Positions 39,907 through 51,924 of a stretch of DNA of 64,000 bases are shown here, one piece after another. The notes under the pieces are model-generated. The model did not search any database. It saw only the letters and a list, made by a program, of their open reading frames with translations, and was not told the DNA's origin. Position numbers and translations under genes: made by a program. How positions within the stretch are numbered: the first letter of the stretch is position 1; each line of letters begins with the position of its first letter. This DNA is from Struthidea cinerea (Eukaryota; Chordata; Aves; Passeriformes; Corcoracidae): the NCBI GenBank assembly GCA_013397865.1, contig VZTI01002652.1, positions 4,470,667 through 4,534,666 of the forward strand, given 5' to 3'.

Positions 39907-39920
39907 AATATATATATATT
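39907..39920. repeat. TA microsatellite
   Basis: Short TA run within AT-rich intron 2 sequence. Confidence 0.75.
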
Positions 39921-41588
39921 TGAGAACCACCTTAGACAAACTTTAAACTGTTCCTCTTTTAAAAAATTTACTGCTTTGCATAATTAGTAATATCATTCTG
40001 GAAGAGCTTTCCATCTGAAGTCATGATCTTGACCAGGCCTCCCACTCCCAAATCATTTTAAGACCTGAGTTTGTTCTTGCACAACCTGCAGCCCCCTCCT
40101 AGGCCTAGCATTTCTTTGTATCAGTATTGACACTGAAAGCCAAGAAAAGCTAGTCCAGCCAAAAAATTAGCTTGATTAAAGTGGGAATGGAGGGGGGGAG
40201 GGATTTGCTGGCCAGATCAGCTACCTAACTTGGTTCAGTCACAGAGCACTACTGCTGGCAGAAGGGGAGGTGTGGACAAGAAGAATGGCTTCTAACAACC
40301 CTAATTTAGCCTGGATGAAATTACCACCATATTTCATCTTCACAACAGATTCCTCAGTGAAACAGAAATGGTTTACATGGGGCACTCTTCACTCTTTTGT
40401 ACCTTTAACAGCAAAGAAGCCTTGACCTTTTGCTATACTCCTACCTCCCTCTGCCCTCATCCATTTCACTTCCCCCAGCCCTTGCCCTGTACTCATCTTT
40501 CTCCTAATTTACCACACAGTGGCACAAAGCAATCAAGAGCTGCTATCCAAGTAAAAAAGGGAATTTCACCAGTTCAGAGGGGAATTCTGGAAAAGAGTTT
40601 TAGTTGTGGTAAGAAGAGGGACAAGTCTATGAAAACCCCCATTACTGTTAGAGCAACTCAGAACTTCAAAGGGCCTTTTCAGGATGATGATTATTTTTTT
40701 AACTCCCTACACATGGGTAAATCCACAGCCAGTCTCTGTGCCCGATGTGCAGGCTGTGCTCTTCTGGACATTTGCTCCGTTTCCCACTCCCATCCACTCT
40801 CCTGGCTTAATGCTGCAGTAGGAACAAGCTGATGAGGTCAACTACCCTCAGAATTCTCACTCTCATATTCCACACAGCTCTGTGACCACATCTCCAGCTA
40901 CAGACCTTCTCCCTCGACGTGGCTCTAGCCACTTATGCTCGCCCATAGCTTTAGCAATACAGGACTGCTGTTAAATGCTAATTGCTTACTAATGAAAACT
41001 AATCATCATGCAATTAAACTTTAATCACGAAGCAGCTGGCTGGGATCCAATCCATAACAATGAAGGTTCATTAATAACTTTTTGCCAAAGTGCTCTATCC
41101 ATGAAGATTACCCTATACACAGAGTCCAGCTAAGTGTATGAAATTCTTTGAAAAATATTTCCTCTGCCAACAAACTACCCAGAGAACAACAGGGTAAGAG
41201 CAGCACAGTTTAAATTAGCAAAAAAAGGATGGGTTTAAGATTCAGGGAACCCAAACTACTTTTCTGGCTCCTTCCATAACCTCAGGCACAATGTGCTGCA
41301 CAGAAAGAACTTCTTTTCTCCAGTTCTTGTCTCTGCAGAGTAACATTCTTTAAGGCAAAAAAAAACTAGTTATAATTTTGCTGTAGTTTCTAAAATTATT
41401 ACATGAATACTCATCATACTTCAGTTTTATTTTTACTCATCTTTCTAAATCTAGGGAAATTAATCTAACCTCTTTCAGAACATATTTCTCTAATTAAAAA
41501 TATATTGAGGTTATACAACTAGGTTTATAATGGACAGATGAAAATCTACTTTTGAAAAGAAAAAAGTTTAAAACCTGTTTTCTACAAA

Positions 41589-41988
41589 GCCACAAAGATG
41601 ATGAGATGGCAGGAGCACCTCTGCTATGAAGACAGAGAGAGCTGAGGTTGTTCAGCCTGGAGAGAAGGCTCCAGGGAGACCTTATAGACCTTTCCAGTAC
41701 CTAAAGGGGCTTATAAAAACGATGGAGAGCAACTTTCAACATGGGCAGATAGTGACGGAACAATGGGGAACAGTTTTAAAGTAGGAGGAGAGGTTTAAAT
41801 TAGGTATTAGGAGAAAATGCTTTACTGTGAGTGTGAGGCACTGGAATGCTGTACAGAGAAGCTGTGGATGCCCCACATCCTTGGAAGTCTTCAAGGCCAG
41901 GTCGGATGTGGCTTTGAGCAACCTGATCTAATGGAAGGTGTTCCTGTAAGGTCTCTTCCAACCCAAACCATCCTATGATTTCATGATT
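41589..41988 (+). mobile_element. CR1 LINE 3' fragment
   Basis: A 5'-truncated avian CR1 of about 400 bp, antisense to TCF20. It begins at ccacaaagatgat, shows the characteristic gttgttcagcctggagagaa and gtgaggcactggaatg stretches, and ends cctatgatttcatgattt. The tail is close to the CR1 consensus ATTCTATGATTCTAT. It holds only the end of ORF2 and the 3' UTR, the usual result of incomplete reverse transcription. Confidence 0.9.
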
Positions 41989-43890
41989 TTAAAGTAATCT
42001 CATACCACCATCAGTAAGTGTCCCAGCTTTGCCTGCAGAATTCCTATCCCAGTCTGGCTACTGCAAAAAGCCTTATGTGTAGATAATTTTCTATGAACTT
42101 GGTTTGCATTGCTATGCTTGGAGAGCTTTCCTTTATTATGAATGGTAGAACATGAGTATAGTTGAAGCATTATTCTTGCTTATTCAGTGATCAAAGGATT
42201 CAACATAATGCTTTTTAAAATATAATGCTATTTTAAAAATAAAATGGAAAAACTGTGGATTTTTTTTATTTAAAAAGGTCTTACAAAAGATAGAACACAG
42301 TTCTAATAATAAAAAAAAATATTATATAAAAGAAAGTCATGAATTCTTACCTTCAGAAATTAACCTCTTTTCAAACTGAGTAAGACAGATGAAAGATGAA
42401 AAATCATTTTTTCCCCAAAAATCAGGAAAAATACTTTCAAGTCTGCATTTTTGCCCAATTGTAATCAAATATACACCATTTAAAATACAGAGGCATGGAA
42501 CAGAATAAACTTAGTTGTTAGTAGTGTTCTTCTAACAAAGCCAAAGGAATACAGCTGAAGTGTCTACCATCTGGAATTAGTCTAAGTTAAAAAAATTGGT
42601 TCATTTTAAGTTAACAAAACAAAACCCCAACAATACGACAACCCTACTCCAAAATTCTGGGGGACCTTAACAACCTTTTTACCAGCACAGCTTTAAAAGA
42701 TTCAAGCTAAAATGACACATAAACCGATTGCATTCACTCACTATTGAGAATTTAGTAAGAGTTTGGCACCCCTGTGGTAACAAGGCAACTGAAACCTTAC
42801 AAAAAATAAAAGACTGTGTGAGCTTGTGGGTAAGCCAGACAAAAAGCTCTAAAGCTTTGTCTAGAAATCTCCTGCACAGAGAAGGCCCCATTCGCATTTG
42901 GAAGAGCTTCCTCAAAATTAAGTTACTTAAATGTATTTTTAAATTAAAACTGTACATAGATTATGAGGATCCCTGATGCTTTACAGAAAGGCAACTGTGG
43001 AATGAGCAAGCTGCTTTTTGCATACAAGTTTCCAGTGCTCTTGGCTACAACTAATGTAAGTGGGTAAACATCCTATTCTTTCCCAACACTCCATTGTCAG
43101 TAAATCTATTTTCCACTTTCCTCACTCCACATGTAAGACAAACAGTAAAATATAAAACCACATGCAAGCACAGACATAATGCCTGTACTTTGGGATAAAC
43201 TAATGACAAAGGAGTCTGCTAGTAGAGATTCACAGAGAGTACCTCCCTGCATCTTCTCTCTGTCCCCATTACAAAGGGGTCAATACTGGAGTCCTTCCTC
43301 TTACCAGTATCATCATTATGCTTGAGACCTCAACTAAAACATGCCAAAATGTGCTTCCTAGCACCTGCAATCCATAATCACTAATAGGCTGCACCAAATT
43401 TACCTCACTTCTACTCACAACAAAGCCAAAGAAAACCAACTTCATTTCACAAATGTAATTATTGGCTTCCGATAATTTAAGATATTGAAACATTTGCACC
43501 AGATACGCACATGTGGATTCTATCTGCTCAGCTCTTCAGCATTTAAGGCTTGTGGTACCAATGCACAGAGCTGCTGTGAGCTACCAAGTGCTGCAGCAGT
43601 AGTGATTCACACTTCTAGGTCCCCAACAGAGGAAGGCAGTGAACTGAGATACAACAGGGGCTCTTCCGAGGTTCTCCTCTTTGTGGAGGAACACTCTCGC
43701 AGACCAGGAGTCATGACAGCACAGAATTTCAGCAGCGCAGCAGATGGCAATGCCTTTCTGAGAAAACCAAATCTGAAGATCATCATTCAGCTGTCTTTCA
43801 GAATTTCTCCTCCACCCAAAATGTCATGCTTTCTTATTTTTGTAACACTGCAGAAGAATATTAAAGATGCTGCCATTTCCTAAGGAATGA

Positions 43891-43928
43891 AAACGAGTAT
43901 TACACTCGTTTGTGCACTCGAGTGCACA
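43891..43928. repeat. Hairpin and adjoining 18-bp palindrome
   Basis: AAACGAGT and ACTCGTTT form a perfect 8-bp stem with a 5-nt loop (43891-43911). The last T of that stem begins a perfect 18-bp palindrome, TGTGCACTCGAGTGCACA (43911-43928). The pentamer ACTCG or its complement occurs four times, so the stems could also pair in other combinations. The function is unknown. Confidence 0.85.
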
Positions 43929-44369
43929 TTTCCAGCTCAGACGACTAGGTATTTGGGCACAGTCTGTCAATGAAAACCAGGAATTCAGCCACTTTAATTG
44001 TAGAAAGTGCCTCAAGGTTCTGTGGCAATCCTCATTTGAAGGGCTGAAGCATACTAAAAGCTGTTTCCAGAGATAAAAACAAGCAAACAGTGTTCTCAAT
44101 ACACCCTTTTTCCAACCACTGCTAACGGTGATTCTAAATCCGCCACTGGTTTCCCTTTCCCCACAGTGAAAAATTAAAAAGCCCCAGTGTCGCTTCTTCC
44201 TACTCCTGAAATGTCTCCCTGCTAATACAGATCTAGGTGTAGAAATACAGCTGTTCCTTCCTGTGTTTGTCAGGCATGTTATTTTGGAAGTACCAGATTA
44301 TTATTTCAGTGGAACCCTGACCTAATACAGAACTTCACTTGAGGGTTTTTTGGTTTTGTGTTTTGGTTT

Positions 44370-44391
44370 GGGGGGGGAGGGGGTTGTGGGG
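44370..44391 (+). other. G-quadruplex candidate
   Basis: Three G runs of 8, 5 and 4 separated by A and TTGT; the first can be split into two tracts, giving the four needed for a quadruplex with short loops. It lies on the plus strand, so it would form in DNA opposite the TCF20 template or in an antisense RNA, not in TCF20 mRNA. Confidence 0.55.
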
Positions 44392-47300
44392 AAAGAAAAA
44401 AATTACCAGGTTCTGCACATTTTTCTTCTCTACAAAGAAAGATGATGAATAAAAGGTTAACATTCTTCTCCCAACACTATAAAATAGTAGTACCGTGGAC
44501 CTAAAACCCTTTCAAGTGCTGGTGGCACCTGGGCACAATTTTATGTTACAGCTAAGCTGATCTAATGGTTATCATTAATAGTGGAAAGGGTACTCCCTCT
44601 CACATGCAGCAAACATGGTTCAGAGCATAAGCAGAGTCAGATGGCTGATCTGGCATAAAGATCCCCCACCCCAAGCTACTTTTCTGATGCGTTAGCTGGC
44701 TAAAAATCAACCCACTGTGCAAACGCACAGTTGGTAGATCTAGTGCAAGTGAAACAGTGGAAGCAAGCAGCTTGCAAAGAGGATAAAGTAGGATCACTCC
44801 TCATGACAGCAACTCCCTCCTGGTCTGCCTTAGGGATAAGAGAGCCCACCTGTGCCAAATGAGACATTCAGAATGAACTAATACCTTTATACTTGTACGG
44901 TACTACACTACTCAGGCTTCTGGGGCTAGAAACTGTTTTGCTTTGTTTTGCCAAAGGTAGCTAACCTTCCACAATTTTCCCAGTTCATACCAATTCCCTG
45001 GCTTAGGCTCTTGATTAGCTATGCAGCCAGGAACCTTTTATAAACAATTACTTACAGAGCGTGGGAGCTTTTTTGTTAGGCTTTGATTTCCCAAATATGA
45101 GAATATAAATAGCTTAAATCCTAGTGATCCCTCCAGGCACCTTTCTTTATCCAATTTACAGCTAGGGTCCAGAATGGTAGAGGTAAACAAAAGAAAATGG
45201 TTCTATGAAAGCATCAGAGTAAAAGAAGTATTATAGAAAGGTAATTTCCTCCAAATAAGATACTGTGGAAGATCAACTATCAGGAGTCTTTAAGTCAGGA
45301 ACAACTTACTTATGCAAAACCAGAAACTGTTCTCCGGGAAATATGGGTAACATGCAAACCTACCCCTAACACTACAACTAACAAAGACACACTTAACATG
45401 AGGCACGAGGCTGCCACTGCCCAACAGTCACAAAAAAATCAAATATCTATATGTATCAAGTTGAAGAGAAAGAGACTTCAGGCATTTAAGGTTCTAAACT
45501 TCTCATCACTAAAGTCTATCAGACCTTCAAAACAGGCTTGTCAACAGTCTTAAAGCAGGTAGATTTCTCCACTTTGGGTAAACAGCAGGCTTTGAAAGAG
45601 AATCTATGGAGAGCTGGACAGACAAAATACCAGACTGGTGAGCAAAAACACAGAATCTCCTTCTGGTATACTGTAGATCATGGGCAGATTTCACCCTTCA
45701 CCATTTGTCACTCTAAAGTTCACCTGACTGAAACCCAAGATGATCTTTTCAGTAAGGAGCAACAAAGGAAACAGGTACCAAGGACTTCTTTCCGTGTATA
45801 AGGATTAAGAGATTTCTCAAGCTGGGAGAGATGCAGAAATTGATGAGAGAAGCATTACATTTTTTAGACCTGTTAAAAGAGATCTTTAAAAGGGGGAAAA
45901 ACAAGCTTTCCTTTCACAGAACACTCTCAGCAGGAACAAAAGCTACATTTAACTTCAGCATGGTCAATTCTGATAAGAGCAGGGGTAGAAGAAGAAAAAA
46001 AATACAAACAAACAAAAAACCCCCCCACCACAAGTAATACATGTGCTAGCCTCTGCCTTGGAAAAAAAACCCATGTCTTATTAAAAAAACCTGTAAGAAA
46101 CAGCATACCACCTCCTAGCGAACAGCTTTTTAGAAAACAATAGCTGAACTATTTTGGATTCAACTTAACACAAAGAATGTTCTCTGCGTTGTTCTTATCT
46201 TCATTTACAGCTTCTTATATTTAATACTGAAAATAAAGACCATCAATTCTTTTGAACATTAAATCTGCTGACAACTACCAAAGTGACTCCATAGTTCTTC
46301 CAGCTTTAAAGGTAACCAATACTTGATCTTCCATGGAAATGAACTTCTCATTAATAGAAAAATGGTGAGAAAATACACAAGACAGGAAACTGTCTGGTCA
46401 CCTTCAGTATTTGAAAGAAAACATTTTATAGGCAACAGGATCACCTAGCACTAAGGAGATGGCATTTTTCCAGTTCAAGATTTCATCAGCATTGGAACAA
46501 AAAATGTCTAACTGCAAGAAGGCCACTTAGCATCGTTACTATGCATTAACTGTTTATGAGAGAGACAGACTCCTCGGGAGTTAGGTTCATCTGCTGGGGT
46601 ACCTAATTTGAGCCTCAAAATAAGGCAAAGGATTAAGTCATTCTGCATCTGAAGCAGCCCAATTAATTGGATCACATTCTCAGAACCAAAAAGCATTGCA
46701 GAGTGGACCAGAGTAAAAGTGACCAGACCACCTTTTTGCCTTCAAGAAAGGCAGATTCTAGCACTTTTGAAACTACCTGGATTGCTGCTTAGCAGGTAAC
46801 ACACACCATTTTCAGTCCAGGGTGAAAACAGACGATAAGGAAAGCTCAAAGCTCAGGAGAGCCACTTCACAGTTTGATAAACCTTTTTAAGATAATACCT
46901 TCTCAGGCATTCTTCTAGAGCATCTGGTACAATTTGATCTTTGAGCACTTTCACACACACACAAATCCTTTCCTGAGATTGACTATGGGGCAGTTTCAAA
47001 AAAACTGCAGTAAGACACAGACATTTATTTATGTAAGAAACAATTTAGCAAGAAAAATTATTTTCTGATTCTGGAAAGCATGTGAGAAACAGGTGTTCAG
47101 GGAAAAAATCTATAATGAGCTTTCATATGATGAAAAATAGGTGAGCTTGTGTGAGAAGAAGAAACACAGGACGGGTTACTTATATCACTACCTCTACATC
47201 AATGGCCTTTGACTAGAGGTTTAAGTTTCCTATTTCTATACTAGAGTGCTGCATAAACAACAGCAACTGAGCCAGATGTCTAAAGAAAGTATTTCAACTC

Positions 47301-48154
47301 ACTTAATGGTATGGATTCAGTTTAAATTGGTGCATATTTACCCTCTGTCGGTACCACAGACAATTTACGTAATTTTTAGTTATGGGAGTATTTAATTTGC
47401 ACAGAATGAGTTACATACATGAATTATTCACTTCCAGGATCATGACCCTTCATACACCACATGCTAATGTCCCTCCTTACCCGTAGACAAAATCCAAGAG
47501 CTAGATTCCTGTATGCCTGTGCACACATCTGTCTACTTGTTCCTGGTAGGAAACAGCTACACGGTTTGCACATCTGCTTTTCCATGACAGCAACACTAAC
47601 GAACTGCATGTCAGAGGAAAAAAGAGAAAATTCACTTGCAAAGCACAGAGGAGGTAAAGAAAAAGCATATGCAACAAGCATAGGAAATCAGCTGTGTGAG
47701 CCAGAAGGCTTTCCTCAGGCAGCGGGGCAAGAGAGTCAAGCTCAACAGAACCTTTCCACTGCCTGGGGATGGCTTCCAGCAGGCACACCTCTGAATACCC
47801 CATGGCCATTTTAGTGCTGCACGTAGCCCTCTGTGAGCTGAAGGGACAAGGATACACTGCTTCCAAGGGAGAGCCCAGCACAACAGCTTGCTACAATAGG
47901 AAAAGAAAAATGTTAGAAGAAAACCTTTTTCAGTATTTGTCACAGGGGTGAGAAATAGATTACTCTTACGGATGTTACACAGAAGAGCCCAGCATTGTGT
48001 TAGGATACTGTGTTTGTATGAGACATAATACCGAGCTTTAAACTGATTCAGGAGGGGGACAGTATCAGGCTTGTCCCTGACAAGCTGTGGGATGAGATGC
48101 AAAGGTTAGAGGGACAGGGTGCTAATGAGGGCACTCTGCCCTCAACTCTGAAAT

Positions 48155-48595
48155 GTGCTGGCCACACTGGAACACACTTTCAGTCTCACAGAGGTGAGCC
48201 AGGGACTCCTGAAGTTACAGAAGCCAACCAACGAGGATACAGCAGGGAAATATCTCACAGGAATTAAGGGGTGTTCCTCTAGGAAGGTGATGCAGCCAAC
48301 AGCCCGGCCAAGGTGCCTTTACACCAAAGCACGCAGCATGGGCAACAAACAGGAGTTGGAAGCCACCATGGTGCTGGAAAGTTATGATCCTGTTGCCATT
48401 ACTGAAACTTGGTGGGACAAACTGTGTGACTGGAGTGTGACTACTGCTGGCCACGAACTGTTCAGAAGAGACAGGAGAGGAGGGAGAGGTGGAAGGGTTG
48501 CCCTCTACATCAAGAGGTGCACTGAGTATGAAGAGCTGTCTCTGAAGAACAGCCATGAGCAGGCCAAAAGCCTGTGGGTAAAAATCAGACACTGA
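48155..48595 (+). pseudogene. CR1 ORF2 remnant, endonuclease part
   Basis: This 146-codon open frame is the longest intact piece of the CR1 copy. From about residue 59 it reads KARSMGNKQELEATM, then ITETWWD and GGRVALYIKR, which fit the apurinic-type endonuclease domain of CR1 ORF2. ITETWWD contains the conserved metal-binding Glu. The frame stops at KIRH, and the remaining ORF2 continues in other frames, so it is a broken gene. Confidence 0.8.
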
Positions 48596-49509
48596 GGCAA
48601 CAAAAGGAACCTTGTGGCTGGGGTCTGCTACAGCTGCCTGACCGAGGGGAGCCTGTTGATGAAGCCTTCAGTTACAGGAGGCATCGTGCTCACAGACTCC
48701 AGTCCTGCTGGGGGACTTCAGCCACCTTGACACCTACTGGGAAAATACCAAGGCAAGCTGTGGGCAATCCAGGAGATTCCTGCAATGCATGGAGAATAGC
48801 TTCTTGAGCCAGGTGATAGCCCCGCCAGAGGGAACCCGATACTGGATTTGATGATCACCAGTGTAAATGAGCTAACTGGGGATGTCAAGATGGTAGGCAG
48901 CCTGGGTTGGAACGATCACGCATTGGTGGATTTTGCAATCCTGAAGGATATGGGTTAGGTAAGGAGTAAAGTTAGGCCCCTTTGAACTTCGGGAAAGCAA
49001 ACTTCCAGCTCTTCAAGGAGATAGTCAATAGGGTAGCTCGGGAGACTGCCCTTGGGGACAAGGGAACAGAACTGAGCTGGCAGATTTTTAAGGAAGTCTT
49101 CCATAGAGTTCAAGAGCTAGCAATTCCCAGTAGCAAGAAATTGAGCAAGGAAGGCAAGAGACTGGATGGCTGAGTAGGGAACTCCTTGTCAAACTAAGGG
49201 GAAAGAAACAAAGGCACAGGCAGTGGAAACAAGGACAGGTAATGTGGGAAGAGCATAGGGATGAAATTCAGTTGTGCATGGATGGTTTGAGGAAGGCCAA
49301 GGCAAAGCTGGAACTGAACCTGGAAAGGAACACAAGGAATAACAGGAAGGGCTTCTATAGGTAGGTTAACCAGAAAAGGAAGGACAAAGAAGGGGTACCC
49401 CCCACTATAAACAAAGCTGGCAAACAGGTAACAATCAACGAGGAGAAGGCTGAGGTACCCAACAACTTTTTTGCCTCAGTCTTCAATGGCAACCTCTCTT
49501 CCCACACCT

Positions 49510-50420
49510 CTCAATTAGATGGATGACAGGATGGGGACTGGGGCAGGTGAGTGTCCCTCCCACTGTATGCAAAGATCAGGTTCACGAACACCTGAGGAAC
49601 CTGAATGTACACAAGTCTGTGGGATTTCAAAAGATGCATCCCAGATTCCTGAGAGAATTTGCTGATGTAGTTCCTAAACCACGTTCCATAGTATTTGAAA
49701 AGTTGGTAGTCAGATGAAACCCCAGGTGACTGGGAAAAGGGAAACATTGTACACATCTCTAAAAAGGGTACAAAGGAGAGCTCTGGAAACTACCAACCTG
49801 TCAGCCTCACCTCTGTGCCTGGGAAGATCATGAAACAGATCCTCCTAGAAGCTATGCTAAGGCACACAGGGGACAGGGAGGTGATTCAGGATAGCCAGCA
49901 CGGCTTCACAAACGGTCAAGTCCTGCCTGACCAACCTATGATGGAGTGACTCCTTCCTCCCTGGGAAAGGCTGAGGATGTAATTGATCTGGACTTCTGTA
50001 AGGCTTTTGACAATCCCACACAACACCCTTCTCTCCAAACTGGAGAGCGGTGGATTAGGTGGATTAGGAACTGGTTGGACAGTTGCATCTAGAGGGTAGA
50101 GATTAACAGCTCAGAGTCCCAATGGGTATCAGCAACCAGTTGTGTCCCTCAGGGGTCCGTACTGGGACCAGCATTATTTAATGTCTTCATTAATGACACA
50201 GACAAAAGATCAAGTGCACCCTGAGCAAGTCTGCAGATAACATCAAGCTGAGTAGTGCTCTTGACTCACCTGAAGGATGGGATACCATCCATAGGGATCT
50301 GGACAGGCTCAAAAGTGGGCACATGGAAATCTGAAGAGGTTTAACAAGACCAAGTGCAAGGTGCTGCACCTGGGTTGGGCAAATCCCTGGTATCAACACA
50401 GGCTGGGGATGCACAGGTCA
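49510..50420 (+). pseudogene. CR1 ORF2 remnant, reverse transcriptase
   Basis: Reverse transcriptase homology is spread over shifted frames. Recognisable pieces are DQVHEHLRNLNVHKS (about 49577-49620), a region resembling NYRPVSLTSVPGKIM (about 49790-49830), and a catalytic-box region where the expected FADDTKL reads SADNIKL (about 50230-50250). There is no continuous frame and the active-site pair is lost, so there is no function. Confidence 0.75.
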
Positions 50421-51906
50421 AGAGCAGCCCTGCCAAGAAGGACTTGGGAGTGCAGGTGGACAAGAGGCTGGACATGACCCAGCAATGTGCACTCACAGCC
50501 TAGAAAGCCAGTTGTATCCTGGGCTGTGTCCAAAGCAGCTGGACAGCAGGGTGAGGGAGGGGATTCTCCTCTGCTCTGGTGAGACCCCACCTGCAGTGCT
50601 GCACCCAGCTCTGGGGTCCTCTGCACAAAAAGGACATGGACCTGTTGGAGCGAGTCCAGAGGAGGCCACCAAAATGATTAAAGGGATGGAGCACCTCTCC
50701 TTACAAGGAAAGGCTGAGAGAACTGGGATTGTTTAGTACGGAAAAGAGAAGGCTTCAGGGTGACCTAATTGTGGCCTTCCAGTACCTGAAGGGAAACCTA
50801 CAAGAGAGAGGCCATTTACAAGAACATGTAGTGACAGGATAAGTGTGAATGGTTTCAAACTGAGTAGGTTTATCTTAGAGATTAGGAAGAAATTCTTTAC
50901 TGTGAGGGTGGTGAGGCACTGGAACGAGTTATCCAGAACAGTTGTGGATAGCCCATTCCTTGAAGTGAAGGCCAGATTGGATGAGGCTCTAAGCAGCCTG
51001 GTCTAGTGGGAGGTGTCCCTACCCACAGAAGGGGGCTTGATCTCTAAGGTCACTTCCAGCTCAAGTCATTCTATGATTCTATAACAAAAAGTGTACACAC
51101 AAGACAATGGTCCCTGACTCTGAAAGCTCAGTTTTATAAAAAGATTAAAAGCGGACACAGACAGAACAGTGGAGAGCACTGAAAGACTACATATTACTTA
51201 TCATACACAAAAAGTAAGCAGTATTTCTTGCAGCCTTAAATAAAAAGGATTAGGAAGAAATAATTTTAAATCAAATGAGATTGTGAATCTGAGTGACGTG
51301 AAAATCAGAATAAAATGGCAGACAATGGATTAAAGATGATGTAGATTAAAAGCCATGTTTTAAAGTGAGATTTTGAAAACTCACTATGAATTCAAGAACA
51401 ATTTTTAAGTTTGTGCCAGAAGAACATGAATCTGGAGAAAAAAGGAAGCTCTACGAGACTCTGGAAGAAAGTGATTGAGCTACCAAAAACTACTCAAAAG
51501 CATGGTATTCCAGGATAAAGGGAAGAAAAGCACAAGCAAACTTCAGTGAACCCCACAGAAAAAGCATGAAGTAATGAACAACAGCCTCTGAAAAATACAG
51601 TGGAAAGCAAGGAGGTAATCAAAAGACACAGGCAGAAAACAAAGGTGGAACAACACTTCAAAAGCAGCACAGCTGATAACGACAATGGAGTCTACAGAAA
51701 AATGGAAAATTACGCACTGGATCTAAACCTTAACTGGGAAAAGGATCACCATAAACACTGATAACAATTGCAGCAGAGCACAACTGAAGCCACAGTGGAG
51801 GACAAGAGCCCCAGACAATGTACTCAAAGAACTCCGAGATGAAAAAAGAGAAAGGAAATTAAGAGGTAGTTGCAAAGGCAAGAGAGGCCACAGGCATTTT
51901 GTACAC

Positions 51907-51924
51907 TTTTTTTTTTTTTTTTTT
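51907..51924. repeat. T homopolymer tract
   Basis: A run of 18 T residues on the plus strand, about 0.8 kb beyond the long CR1 copy. No retroelement body is recognised beside it. Confidence 0.8.

Larger units (their letters stand above)
48040..51082 (+). mobile_element. CR1 LINE, nearly full-length, inactive
   Basis: This is a non-LTR retrotransposon copy of the avian CR1 family, about 3 kb, antisense to TCF20. Its 5' part encodes an endonuclease-like stretch (48155-48595) with ITETWWD and RVALYIKR. The reverse transcriptase follows in broken frames: HLRNLNVHKS near 49590, then LTSVPGK near 49810, then a region matching the catalytic box near 50230. The copy ends in the CR1 tail TCATTCTATGATTCTAT at about 51064-51080. 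Frame changes and stops throughout, and a catalytic box reading SADN in place of FADD, show it cannot move itself. The exact 5' edge is approximate because the early part is diverged. Family assignment is from memory of the CR1 consensus. Confidence 0.88.

Noticed and set aside
51085..51180. Segment resembling an ancient SINE (cctgactctgaaagctcagtt)
   Set aside because: The similarity is short and without clear ends; a consensus search would be needed.
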